Part shown: positions 8,954-17,362 of the stretch, one piece after another
Position numbering within the stretch: the first letter of the stretch is position 1
Layout: every line of letters begins with the position of its first letter
Source of the DNA: JAFDCJ01 sp049669725
GTDB lineage: Bacteria > Desulfobacterota > Desulfobacteria > Desulfobacterales > JAFDCJ01
Reading direction: 5' to 3'
Assembly: GCA_049669725.1 (NCBI GenBank)
Contig: JBATKU010000734.1
Coordinates: 1 to 52,397, forward strand
Length of the DNA stretch: 52,397 bases
Translations under genes and position numbers: made by a program
Notes under the pieces: model-generated
Told to the model about the DNA's origin: nothing
Databases searched by the model: none
The model's input: the letters and a program-made list of their open reading frames with translations, nothing else

Positions 8954-9376
8954 ATGAAAGTCCAGTCTACCGGTCTGGGCAAAACAGTCATGCTGGCCCA
9001 GTTTAAAGAGCTTTTGAATACCGAATTCGACAACCAGCAGGTTTTACAATTAACCATGGTGTCGACCGAACCGCTGCATTGGACGATTAAAGTATACATG
9101 GAGCCCGGTGACCTGCGTAGGGCGATCGTCATGGGACTTAAGCCTTCGGTGCTATGGAAGGCGTTGCTGGCGGTTGTCATGGGTCGATTTTCACTTTTTA
9201 AAAAACCCAAGTCAGAGCTGGAGGAACCGTCTACCGAGGCCAGGGAGCAAACGGCTGAATCATCCAGTGGTTCGGCTGAACCGAAGTCCGGGACATCCTC
9301 CAGTCTGCTGTCGGGTCTCAAGGAATCCGCAGACAGCAGCGAACCCTCCAGCCTGTTGTCGAAGCTGAAGGGATAG
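8954..9376 (+). CDS. Small protein with Ser-rich repeated tail, unknown function
   Basis: 140 residues with a good AAGGAG ribosome site. The first 90 residues look folded (LGKTVMLAQFKELLNTEF, then LHWTIKVYMEPGDLRRAIVMG) and could form a small alpha/beta or SCP2-like domain, but I do not recognise the family. From about residue 95 the chain becomes Ser/Glu/Pro-rich and ends with two copies of a short amphipathic motif, SSLLSGLKES and SSLLSKLKG, separated by a linker. Such a tail may be a docking peptide. It lies between the two phytoene-desaturase-like genes, which suggests an accessory role for them. Gaps on both sides are about 130 bases. Confidence 0.72.
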   Translation: MKVQSTGLGKTVMLAQFKELLNTEFDNQQVLQLTMVSTEPLHWTIKVYMEPGDLRRAIVMGLKPSVLWKALLAVVMGRFSLFKKPKSELEEPSTEAREQTAESSSGSAEPKSGTSSSLLSGLKESADSSEPSSLLSKLKG

Positions 9377-9434
9377 CGCTTTGTATCAAGAATGAATTGC
9401 TCTCAAGATAGATTATAATTTAATCAAAAGAATT

Positions 9435-9455
9435 CCTCGCAGCTCTGCTGCGGGG
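9435..9455. repeat. REP-like GC-rich hairpin
   Basis: CCTCGCAGC-TCT-GCTGCGGGG forms a 9-bp stem (one G-T pair) with a 3-base loop in an AT-rich gap before the second flavoprotein gene. The hairpin and its following AGCTTCATT tail resemble repetitive extragenic palindromes seen in several delta-proteobacterial genomes; that resemblance is from memory. Only one copy is in this window. Confidence 0.45.
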
Positions 9456-9504
9456 AGCTTCATTAATTAATGCAAAATGATTACCGGTGAAAGGAGCAAC
9501 GATT

Positions 9505-11178
9505 ATGGCCGACATGAGCTTTGACGCCGTCGTCGTCGGAGGAGGACATCACGCCACCATTATTGCCAACTACTTGCAAAATGCCGGGCTTGAAACAGGC
9601 GTTTTTGAGCGACTTCAGGAGGTTGGCGGAGGAGCCTGCGGTGACGAGCTGCCGGCTCCGGCTTTTTTGCAAAATCCCTGCGCTCACTTCACCCGCATGT
9701 TCGGCAATCCGGCCTATCACGATTTTAATCTGAGAAAATTCGGGCTGCATTATGTCTTTCCAGAAGGCAACGAGGCCATGGTTTTTCCGGATGAGACCTG
9801 CTTTGTCGGTTACACGGCGTTTCCCGTGGTGGATCCGGATTCGGGCCGTGAAGAGTTCTCCAATGAAAACTTCAAAAAAACCTATGACGAAATTGCCCGC
9901 TTTTCAAAACGCGATGCCGATACGTATGAATGGATCACCGAGCGGTATGAAAAACGATGGCGGATGGCATTCCGCAAATATCGTTACAGCCCGCCGACGC
10001 CGTGGGGGGTACCTAATCCCCTGGAAGAATTATTCACGGATGATAAATACGGCTTCGATCCCGTCTGGCATTACATGAACGGCATCCAGGTAGCCCGGGA
10101 TCTTTTTGAAAGCACCGAAATGCGGCTTCTCTTCATGCGGGCGATTGCAACTTCTTCGGGCTCTTTCCCGGTGGATGCCATGGGTGTCTACCAGGTGGTT
10201 CATATGCTGGGCCTGGTGCTATCAATGGAATCAGCCTCGATTGTATCCGGAGGGACCCATGCCATCACCCATTCCCTCCAGCGATCATTCAGCTCAATGG
10301 GAGGTCAGTTCTTTGTAGAAAGCGAAGTGGACAAGGTTCTCCTGGACGGAGACCGGGCTGTGGGAGTCAAGCTGGTCAACGGGGCTGAAATCGAGGCCCG
10401 CAAACTGGTGGTCAGTGACCTTGGCGTGCCGCAAACCATGCTGCGCATGCTCCGGGACACCAAATTGGCTGATCGACTCGTGCACCGCATCAATAACATA
10501 GATTACGATCGGGCCCAGATATTCTGGGGCAATGTCGCCCTTCATGAACTGCCCGACTACAAGGCCAAGAGTTTCAACCCCGATCTGGGAGAGCAACCGC
10601 GACTCTACATGGGACCCAAGGATGAGGATTATCTGTCCTACAATTATATGTCCGAAATCTTTATGCAGGGTTTCCCCAGCCCGGGGAAAATGTTTCTGCT
10701 GGCCGCTCCGGACAGTATCTGGGACAAGAATCGGGCCCCCGAAGGCAAGCACACGATTCTGCTGGAAGAATTTGCCGCACCGCTGCGTTTTTTCTCCGAG
10801 AGAGAATGGCTGAAAATGAAACGGGAAATTGTGGACCACATGCTCAAGGACTGGCAGATTTATGCCCCCAACATGACCTGGGACAATGTGATCGCCCATA
10901 ATATCCAAACGCCCCTGGATGTGTCCTATCGTCATCCTGACATGAAGGAGGGTGGCTGGGCGGAAGGCGCCATGATGCTCTCGATGCAGGACCGCTTTCG
11001 TCCGGTTCCGGAAATTGCCAATTACCGCATCCCGGATGTAAAGAATATGTACATCTGCTCTTCCAACCTGCATTCCTGTGGAGGGATCGGTCGCGGCAGC
11101 TCTTACAATTGCTTTAAAAAAATTGTTGAAGATTTTAATCTGCCCAAGATCTGGGAGGAAAAAGGCCGGGAATATTAA
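9505..11178 (+). CDS. Phytoene-desaturase-like NAD(P)/FAD oxidoreductase (copy 2)
   Basis: 557 residues. The start at 9505 is preceded by AAAGGAG; the in-frame GTG at 9487 would place that ribosome site inside the gene. The N-terminal motif FDAVVVGGGHHATIIANYLQ has His-His where other members have Pro-Asn-Gly, followed by FERLQEVGGGACGDE. The C-terminal YICSSNLHSCGGIGRGSSYNC segment replaces the YNAAN motif of copy 1. Overall architecture matches copy 1 (7197), but the sequences have diverged clearly, so the two probably act on different substrates or form a heteromer. The VVHMLGLVLSMESASIVSGG region corresponds to the substrate-channel helices of CrtI enzymes. It sits in the same operon, upstream of the SDR gene. 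Confidence 0.87.
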   Translation: MADMSFDAVVVGGGHHATIIANYLQNAGLETGVFERLQEVGGGACGDELPAPAFLQNPCAHFTRMFGNPAYHDFNLRKFGLHYVFPEGNEAMVFPDETCFVGYTAFPVVDPDSGREEFSNENFKKTYDEIARFSKRDADTYEWITERYEKRWRMAFRKYRYSPPTPWGVPNPLEELFTDDKYGFDPVWHYMNGIQVARDLFESTEMRLLFMRAIATSSGSFPVDAMGVYQVVHMLGLVLSMESASIVSGGTHAITHSLQRSFSSMGGQFFVESEVDKVLLDGDRAVGVKLVNGAEIEARKLVVSDLGVPQTMLRMLRDTKLADRLVHRINNIDYDRAQIFWGNVALHELPDYKAKSFNPDLGEQPRLYMGPKDEDYLSYNYMSEIFMQGFPSPGKMFLLAAPDSIWDKNRAPEGKHTILLEEFAAPLRFFSEREWLKMKREIVDHMLKDWQIYAPNMTWDNVIAHNIQTPLDVSYRHPDMKEGGWAEGAMMLSMQDRFRPVPEIANYRIPDVKNMYICSSNLHSCGGIGRGSSYNCFKKIVEDFNLPKIWEEKGREY

Positions 11179-11314
11179 ACTGAATGCGGAAATGGGAGGG
11201 TGGAAAGAGGAAATCGGAAGTGGGAATGCGGAAAGCGGAAGGTGGAATAAAAATAAAATATCTGTTTAATCTGTGTTTATCCGTGTCCTATTGATAAAAA
11301 GCTAAGGAGCCTAA

Positions 11315-12067
11315 ATGCGCTTGAAGGACAAAGTCGCCATCGTAACCGGAGGTGCCAAGGGGCTGGGCCGGGCGTTTGCCGTTAAAATGGCCGCCGAGGG
11401 CGCCCGGGTCATGGTTGTCACCCGCAAGGATATGGACAATCTCAAGGAGACGGTCCGGCAAATCGAAGATCTCGGCGGGCAGGCCGCCTTCTTTCAAGCC
11501 GACGTTTCCAAAGAAGCGGATACGCTGGCCATGGCCCAAGAAGCCGTCAAGGCTTTTGGCCGGATTGATATTCTGGTCAACAATGCCGCCGTCTATGACG
11601 GATTAACACGCAAGCCTTTTTATGAAATCGACCTGGCCGAATGGGATTTGGTGATGGCCGTCAATGTAAAAGGCGCATTTCTGACGGTCCGAGCAGTCTT
11701 TCCCTATATGAAAGAACAGGGTTTCGGCAAAATCATCAATCTGGCCTCCGAGGTCTTTTTTACCGGCTCCCACGGCTTTGCCCATTATGTATCTTCCAAG
11801 GGCGGAATTATCGGCCTTACCCGGGCTTTGGCCGTGGAATTGGGCCCTTACAATATCTGTATCAATTGCGTGGCACCCGGCTTTACGGACACCGAGGCCA
11901 GCAGAGGTCTGGCCGACGTAAACAAGTACGACACGTCCAAAACACCACTGCGGCGGCTTGAAAAGCCGGACGATCTGACGGGTGCCGCTGTATTTCTGGC
12001 ATCGGCTGAAAGCGATTTCATAACCGGCCAAACCCTGGTGGTGGACGGCGGCCGAGCCATGCATTGA
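11315..12067 (+). CDS. Short-chain dehydrogenase/reductase (SDR, FabG type)
   Basis: 250 residues, the classical SDR length. VAIVTGGAKGLGRAFAV is the TGxxxGxG cofactor motif near residue 10, ILVNNAAVYDG is the NNAG-type motif, and HYVSSKGGIIGLTRAL carries the catalytic Tyr and Lys (YxxxK), with Ser before it. The C-terminal PLRRLEKPDDLTGAAVFLASAESDFITGQTLVVDGG block is standard. It would interconvert an alcohol and a ketone with NAD(P)H. CTAAGGAG precedes the ATG. The 136-base gap before it contains a purine-rich run built from GCGGAA/GGGAAT words, like repeats elsewhere in the window. The substrate is presumably an intermediate of the surrounding operon. Confidence 0.92.
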   Translation: MRLKDKVAIVTGGAKGLGRAFAVKMAAEGARVMVVTRKDMDNLKETVRQIEDLGGQAAFFQADVSKEADTLAMAQEAVKAFGRIDILVNNAAVYDGLTRKPFYEIDLAEWDLVMAVNVKGAFLTVRAVFPYMKEQGFGKIINLASEVFFTGSHGFAHYVSSKGGIIGLTRALAVELGPYNICINCVAPGFTDTEASRGLADVNKYDTSKTPLRRLEKPDDLTGAAVFLASAESDFITGQTLVVDGGRAMH

Positions 12068-12152
12068 GAAAAGGCTCAAGGAATAAGGCGGAATCATTTC
12101 TTGTCTTGTGCCCCAAGCCGACCGTGGCCTGGGCCTCATAATTGGTGATACC

Positions 12153-12770
12153 ATGACCGTAAAATTCATTCAGTATTGGGATGTGCTTTCCGAGCGGGAG
12201 GACGAATTCAGCAAGTTCATGGCCAAGAGCTACATCCCCGGAATTAATGAAACCGGATATCTCAAGATCGTTGGTTCCTGGCATGTCGCCTCCGGTGAAG
12301 GCCCCTACTACATCATGGAGGGTGTGGCAGACGCCGTTAAAAATATTCACAGCCTGTTGCAGCTGGATGAATTCAAGAAACTCAGTCACCTGTTGCATTT
12401 TTTGATCACAAACTACAAAAGCAAACTTCTGGTGCCGACCGGCCCCATCGAGGGGATCGTTCCCAAAGACAAAAACTATCGCTTCAACCACCATTACGAT
12501 GTCATCTACGATAAATATGATGACTATATAGCGTTTATGAAAGACGAACACCTCCCGATCATGGAAGAGCTTGGAGTCAGAATGATCGGCGCCTGGTATG
12601 TGGCCATCGGTCCGGGCCCCAATTTAGTCGTTGAGGGTGCCTGTCCCGGCGTTAAAATAATTATGGATGCCATCGGCAGTGAGCGCTATCGCCTGCTCAC
12701 GGCGAAGTTGCTCACCATGGTCAACGGATTCGGCAGCAAAATTCTGGTTGATACCGGACTCCTGCGCTGA
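12153..12770 (+). CDS. Two-repeat small protein A (dimeric alpha/beta-barrel type, NIPSNAP/EthD-like guess)
   Basis: 205 residues from MTVKFIQYWDVL; I prefer this start because GGTGAT precedes it and both paralogues begin at the same point. The protein is two tandem units of about 100 residues: unit 1 has FIQYWDVL...INETGYLKIVGSWHVASGEGP, and unit 2 has YDVIYDKYDDYIAF...LGVRMIGAWYVAIGPGP. Each carries the pattern aromatic-x-F/Y, Pro, Gly, Gly-x-W/Y-x-V-A-x-G-x-G-P. The pattern suggests a ferredoxin-like barrel fold, but the family is a guess. Paralogues follow at 12783 and 18543. No catalytic residues can be assigned; roles as isomerase, lyase or binding protein for a hydrophobic intermediate are possible. 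Confidence 0.78.
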   Translation: MTVKFIQYWDVLSEREDEFSKFMAKSYIPGINETGYLKIVGSWHVASGEGPYYIMEGVADAVKNIHSLLQLDEFKKLSHLLHFLITNYKSKLLVPTGPIEGIVPKDKNYRFNHHYDVIYDKYDDYIAFMKDEHLPIMEELGVRMIGAWYVAIGPGPNLVVEGACPGVKIIMDAIGSERYRLLTAKLLTMVNGFGSKILVDTGLLR

Positions 12771-12782
12771 AGAGGAAACACA

Positions 12783-13406
12783 ATGCCGGTCAAACTGGTC
12801 CAATACTGGAACATTCTGCCTGCCACCAAATCGGAATTCGATGCCTATTTCACCCGGGAATATGTGCCCCGCATCAATGAAACCGGTTTTATGAGGATGG
12901 TGGGCTCCTGGCATGTCGCCTCCGGTGAAGGCCCCTATTTTATCACAGAAGGTGTTGCCGAAACCGTGACCGAGGTGGAAAGTCTGATCATGACGCCGCT
13001 TTACATCGATCTTCGCAACCGCCTATTGCAGCTGGTACGAGATTTCCAGTCCAAACTCCTGGTCTCGATTGAATCAATGGAGCCGGATGTTCCGGATGTC
13101 GAGCATGGATATAAATTTAACCGGCACTTTAATATCAATCCCGCAGATTATTATGCGTTTCTGGCTTTCGAAGAGCAGGTTCACCTCCCGGAGATGAAAC
13201 GCTTTGGTCTTACACTGGTGGGTGGCTGGAATGTTGCGGTGGGCGCCACCCCTTACAGGATCGATGAAACCCGGGCCGATAATCTGGTAACGATCGGTGA
13301 AATGCTGGAAAACCCGGCCTACCAGAAGTTAACACTTAAATTGCTCCAATTGGTCTCCAACTACGGCTGTAAAATTCTCGTGCCCTCAGGACATATCAAC
13401 ACCTGA
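12783..13406 (+). CDS. Two-repeat small protein B, tandem paralogue of protein A
   Basis: 207 residues, 12 bases after protein A, with ribosome site GAGGAAAC. Unit 1 (LVQYWNIL...INETGFMRMVGSWHVASGEGPYF) is nearly the same as in protein A, and a stretch of about 32 bases encoding WHVASGEGP is identical between the genes (near 12279 and 12907), pointing to recent duplication or gene conversion. Unit 2 (YKFNRHFNINPADYY, then LTLVGGWNVAVGATPYRIDE) has diverged, losing the final GxGP. The protein probably pairs with A as a heteromer. Function unknown. Confidence 0.8.
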   Translation: MPVKLVQYWNILPATKSEFDAYFTREYVPRINETGFMRMVGSWHVASGEGPYFITEGVAETVTEVESLIMTPLYIDLRNRLLQLVRDFQSKLLVSIESMEPDVPDVEHGYKFNRHFNINPADYYAFLAFEEQVHLPEMKRFGLTLVGGWNVAVGATPYRIDETRADNLVTIGEMLENPAYQKLTLKLLQLVSNYGCKILVPSGHINT

Positions 13407-13526
13407 CCGGGGCAGCTCAGCCGCATGTGTACATTGTCGAAATAACACGAAAAATCGTGTTGCAGATAGGCTGACAAACCAGGTCCTAATCGAGTTTGTG
13501 CTAACAACATGTTATCGGAAACTGAC

Positions 13527-13582
13527 GGTTTCAGGTGTCAGGGAGTGGAAATGCTGAACACTGAAACCTGACACCTGAAACC
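13527..13582. repeat. 16-bp perfect inverted repeat before the AOR gene
   Basis: GGTTTCAGGTGTCAGG (13527-13542) and its exact complement (13567-13582) flank a 24-base loop, directly upstream of the AOR ribosome site. The left half and its surroundings resemble the sequence at about 8843-8890 after the first flavoprotein gene, so it is a dispersed element rather than a gene-specific operator. In RNA it would form a strong hairpin about 16 bases before the start codon. Confidence 0.7.
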
Positions 13583-13598
13583 TATAATTAGGAGACCC

Positions 13599-15479
13599 AT
13601 GAGCACACTCACCGGCAGGCTTCTCAGGATTAACCTCAACGATTCTTCCTTTGGGGAAGAAGAAATTCCCCAGCGACACGTCACGCGCTTTATTTCAGCC
13701 CGGGGGCTGGGTGCCAAATATCTCTATGATGAGCTCACGCCTGCCTTAAACCCGCTTTCGCCAGACAACAAATTGCTGCTGCTCATCGGAGCCCTGGGCG
13801 GCACCGGGCTTCAGGGGTTTTCCAAATGGGCGGTGATGTCTAAAAGCCCTTTGACCGGCACCATTTTTCGCTCCGTCTCGGGCGGAAATTTCGGCGTGTG
13901 GATGAAGCACGCCGGGTATGATCTCATCATCCTGGAAGGCAGGGCAGCGGCGCCGGCTTATATCCACATTGACGCAGACGGCGTTCATTTTCATGATGCG
14001 GCTGATCTCTGGGGACTGGACTACCGTCGATTACAGGCGAAGCTGAGAGAAAAACACGGCAACCGCACCGAAGCGGCCTGCATCGGACCCGCGGGTGAAA
14101 ATCTGGTCCGCTATGCGGTCATCCACTCCGGCGAACGCACGGCTTCCCGGGGCGGCATGGGAACGGTGATGGGCTCCAAGAACCTGAAAGCCGTATCGAT
14201 CAATATCCCGATCAAAAAACCGACCCCGTTCGATCCTGCAACCTTCAAGGGGTTGATCAAAACCCAGGTCGACATTTTAAAGGAGCACCCCCGCAAACAG
14301 ACCATGACCACTCTGGGAACGCCGTACATCACCAAAATCGTGAACATGATGGGCATCCTGCCCACAAAAAACTACCAGGCAGGGAGCATCCCGAACATCG
14401 AAGACCTGTCCGGAGACCGATTCTTTGAATTAAAAAAGGCCCGGGCCGGGTGTTACGCCTGTATGACGCGCTGCGGCGGTATGCGGGAGGTCGCCCACGG
14501 GCCCTTTGAGGGCTCACAGATCGACGGTCCGGAATACGAAACCATTTTTGCATTCGCCCCCCTGCTCGGTCTCTCCGACCGGCAGTTCGTGATCGATGCC
14601 AACGCCCTGTGTGACGCCTACGGCATCGATACGATCAGTACCGGAGTTTGCATTGCCTTTGCCTGCGAATTGTTCGCCCGGGGCATTATTTCATCTGCCG
14701 ATGCCGACGGTTTGAAACTCACCTGGGGCAATAAGGAAGCGGTTTTTTCTTTGATTGAACAGATCGGCAAAAGAGAGGGCTTCGGCCGTCTGCTGGGAGA
14801 AGGCGTCAAAAGGGCCGCCGAACAGCTGGGTGGCGGTGCCGCTGGCCTGGCCATGCATATCAAAGGCCTGGAGCTTCCGGGATATGAGCCGCGCGGGGTC
14901 AAGGGCTATGCCCTTAGTATGGCTACCTCAAACATCGGCGGCAGTCACATGTACGGCCGTCCCCGGGAGGAATTTTCAGGCCAGGCAGATCCTCTGGCCG
15001 AGACAGGCAAAGGCGATTTAATTGCCCGGGTTCAAAAGGAGCAAGCCCTCGAGGATTCTCTTATCGCCTGCACCTTTGGCAATACGGGGTTGGACGCCGC
15101 CATGTATGCCCGCCTTCTTCTTGCTGCCACCGGCATCGACGATTTTGGGGATGTCGCGAATTTGCTTAAAATCGGAGAGCGCATCGTCTGTATCGAACGC
15201 TGTTTCAACGCCCGGGACGGGTTTGACCGCAAAGACGACACGCTGCCCGAACGCATGCGCAAAGAACCCTTGCAGCAGGCCGGACCGGCCACCGATCAGG
15301 TGGTCGGCAATCTAGAGCATTTGCTGGACGAATACTACCAGGCCCTGGGCTACACCTCTGAAGGCATACCCGGCATCGATCGGCTCCAAACGCTGGATTT
15401 GCCTGAGGCGGTTGAAGATATCAAAACACACCCGGCAACCAATTCATCGGATTCGCCGGGCAAAAGCGGTCAGCCGTAG
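13599..15479 (+). CDS. Aldehyde:ferredoxin oxidoreductase-type tungsten enzyme
   Basis: 626 residues with the whole AOR layout. The N-terminal pterin-binding domain has GRLLRINLND, ISARGLGAKYL, KSPLTGTIFRS and GERTASRGGMGTVMGSKNLKA. C285, C288 and C292 (CYACMTRC) plus a later Cys in SLIACTFGN bind the [4Fe-4S] cluster, and GPEYETIF and DAYGIDTISTG are tungsten-pterin signatures. The enzyme would oxidise an aldehyde to an acid with ferredoxin, or the reverse; the reaction partner here is not known. It differs clearly from the BamB proteins at 27-32 kb. TTAGGAG precedes the ATG. It sits between the two-repeat proteins and the dikinase subunits. Confidence 0.92.
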   Translation: MSTLTGRLLRINLNDSSFGEEEIPQRHVTRFISARGLGAKYLYDELTPALNPLSPDNKLLLLIGALGGTGLQGFSKWAVMSKSPLTGTIFRSVSGGNFGVWMKHAGYDLIILEGRAAAPAYIHIDADGVHFHDAADLWGLDYRRLQAKLREKHGNRTEAACIGPAGENLVRYAVIHSGERTASRGGMGTVMGSKNLKAVSINIPIKKPTPFDPATFKGLIKTQVDILKEHPRKQTMTTLGTPYITKIVNMMGILPTKNYQAGSIPNIEDLSGDRFFELKKARAGCYACMTRCGGMREVAHGPFEGSQIDGPEYETIFAFAPLLGLSDRQFVIDANALCDAYGIDTISTGVCIAFACELFARGIISSADADGLKLTWGNKEAVFSLIEQIGKREGFGRLLGEGVKRAAEQLGGGAAGLAMHIKGLELPGYEPRGVKGYALSMATSNIGGSHMYGRPREEFSGQADPLAETGKGDLIARVQKEQALEDSLIACTFGNTGLDAAMYARLLLAATGIDDFGDVANLLKIGERIVCIERCFNARDGFDRKDDTLPERMRKEPLQQAGPATDQVVGNLEHLLDEYYQALGYTSEGIPGIDRLQTLDLPEAVEDIKTHPATNSSDSPGKSGQP

Positions 15480-15604
15480 CTGCACCCGCATCTTGCAAGG
15501 GTATTAACCACTCGTAAGCCCCGCGGGACCGGTTGAAATCTTTTTCCGATCGCGTCCCGGCGGCCGGCAATTCAAATGCGTCAACCTACAAAAAGGAGGC
15601 CAAT

Positions 15605-17287
15605 ATGAAAGTGTATGATGTTGTTCCCGGTTTGGAATTCGACCCCGAAAGGGATTTCGAGCAATCACCGGCCTGGTTTTTGGACGGCACCCATTCCGTG
15701 CCGCCCTGGACACCGATGTTCGGTTGGTTCTGGATAAATTTCTGTCGACACGGCATGCAGTACGGAGCCGAAAAATTGAGCCTGCCAACCGTCAAAGGGT
15801 GGGACTGGCGATTTATGAACGGAGGGGGTTACCTGACACTGCTCCTGGTGAAGTCGGAGGAGGAAAAACAGCGAAGAGAAAAACGATTTCGCAAAGCAAT
15901 CTTGCCTTTCATACAGGACTATGACGGTTTGTGGAACGGTTTTGTTGATGAGATTTTAGGGCGTTATGAGAACCTCAAAGCCCTGGATCTCGATGAAGCC
16001 ACCAACATAGAACTGCTGGACAATTTTGAAGAGACCATCAACACCTGCCGCCGCATGTGGGAAATTCACATGTATATGATGTACGGAACTTACACGGCCT
16101 ATATTCTTTTTGAAAATATGTGCCGGGAGCTGGCCGGTATCGATGACACTTCCCCGCTTTTCCACAAACTGGTCTCCGGCTTTGACAACAAGGTCTTTCA
16201 GGTCGATCGCCGCCTGTGGGAATGTTCCAAACGAGCCCAGGAAGATGGTCTGGCGGATGTATTTCTTAAAAACGATCCAGCCAATATCGCGGCTGCCCTG
16301 GCGTCAGTGGAGAAGGGCAAGGCGTTTCTGAAGGATTTTATGGATTTTATGAATGAAGACGGTTGGCGCATGCAGCGCATGTCGGAAATAAATCTGCCTT
16401 CCTGGGTGGAGGACCCAGCGCCGGCCCTCGGTAATGTTAAGCAATTCCTCTTAAAAGGCGGGGATTTCAACCTCGACAAGGAGCGTCAGAAGATTGCCGG
16501 AGAACGGGAAGCAGCCGAAAAAGAGGTGCTCGCGAAGGTTCCCCAGGAGCAAAGAGGCTGGTTCGAGCAATTGATGCGGCTGGCTCAAAAAAGCGGTGTT
16601 TTCAGCGAAGAACACGACCATTACCTGGATCTGTATACCCATGCCATGATGCGGCGAAGCGCGCTTGGCCTGGGCAAACGGTGGGTTAAAAAAGGGACCA
16701 TCGATGATCATGAAGACATGTTTTTCCTGATACCCGACGAAATCCGGCGGGCCGGCATCAATCCCGATCAGTTTGACCTGCGCTATATCGTAGAGCGCCG
16801 AAAGGCGGAGTGGGAAGAATGGCAAAAGACGCCCAATCCTCCTGCCATGTTAAAGGAGGGATTCGATATGGATCAGGCCATGGGCGTACTGGTACAGTCC
16901 AATGACCCCATCGCCCTCAAGGTGGTCGTCGGAGCCATGCCGGAGGTGCGCCCCGAACTCAAAGCCGATCTTTATGGAACCTGCGGGTCCCCCGGGGTAG
17001 CCGAAGGCCCGGCGCGGGTCATCATGACCGAAGATGAGCTCCACCTGGTAAAGGAGGGCGACATCCTGGTGGCGGCCACCACGTCGCCCAGCTGGACGCC
17101 GATTTTTTCCATGATCCAAGGCGTGATCGTGGATCGGGGCGCCAGCCTTTCGCATGCCGCCATTGTCGGCCGGGAATACGGTATCCCGGTGGTCATGAAC
17201 GTCTTCGAAGGCACCCAGAAGATCAAGTCCGGCCAACGGGTTAAAGTGGATGCCAACCTTGGGACGGTATACATTATGGACAAATAA
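15605..17287 (+). CDS. PEP-synthase-like subunit with phosphohistidine domain (phenylphosphate synthase / rifampin phosphotransferase type)
   Basis: 560 residues from the ATG at 15605, which follows a strong AAGGAGG. The C-terminus contains the swivelling phosphohistidine domain of PEP-utilising enzymes: GILVAATTSPSWTPIF-like region and GASLSHAAIVGREYGIP, putting the phosphorylated His at residue 517. The first 400 residues are helical and rich in Trp and Met, resembling the substrate-binding region of rifampin phosphotransferase and the large subunit of phenylphosphate synthase. It lacks the ATP-grasp domain, which is encoded by the next gene. The pair should transfer the beta-phosphate of ATP through His517 to an acceptor hydroxyl, releasing AMP and phosphate. 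The acceptor is unknown; no PEP/pyruvate-binding barrel is present, so it is not a true PEP synthase. Confidence 0.85.
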   Translation: MKVYDVVPGLEFDPERDFEQSPAWFLDGTHSVPPWTPMFGWFWINFCRHGMQYGAEKLSLPTVKGWDWRFMNGGGYLTLLLVKSEEEKQRREKRFRKAILPFIQDYDGLWNGFVDEILGRYENLKALDLDEATNIELLDNFEETINTCRRMWEIHMYMMYGTYTAYILFENMCRELAGIDDTSPLFHKLVSGFDNKVFQVDRRLWECSKRAQEDGLADVFLKNDPANIAAALASVEKGKAFLKDFMDFMNEDGWRMQRMSEINLPSWVEDPAPALGNVKQFLLKGGDFNLDKERQKIAGEREAAEKEVLAKVPQEQRGWFEQLMRLAQKSGVFSEEHDHYLDLYTHAMMRRSALGLGKRWVKKGTIDDHEDMFFLIPDEIRRAGINPDQFDLRYIVERRKAEWEEWQKTPNPPAMLKEGFDMDQAMGVLVQSNDPIALKVVVGAMPEVRPELKADLYGTCGSPGVAEGPARVIMTEDELHLVKEGDILVAATTSPSWTPIFSMIQGVIVDRGASLSHAAIVGREYGIPVVMNVFEGTQKIKSGQRVKVDANLGTVYIMDK

Positions 17288-17305
17288 CGGTTAAACGGCG
17301 AAAAG

Positions 17306-17336
17306 GAGAGCCCCCTGAGTTAATATAGGGGCTCTC
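17306..17336 (+). terminator. Strong hairpin between the dikinase subunits (attenuator or processing site)
   Basis: GAGAGCCCC (17306-17314) pairs perfectly with GGGGCTCTC (17328-17336) around a 13-base loop, followed by only a short T-run (TTTG). This is weak as an intrinsic terminator and lies inside what should be one operon, so it may instead set the ratio of the two subunits by partial termination or RNA processing. Confidence 0.6.
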
Positions 17337-17362
17337 TTTGCCGGGAGCGGAAGGAAGTCGCC

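Noticed and set aside
10294..11073. Minus-strand ORF of 259 residues opposite the second flavoprotein
   Set aside because: His-rich translation typical of antisense frames of a GC-rich gene; the plus-strand protein has clear FAD motifs.
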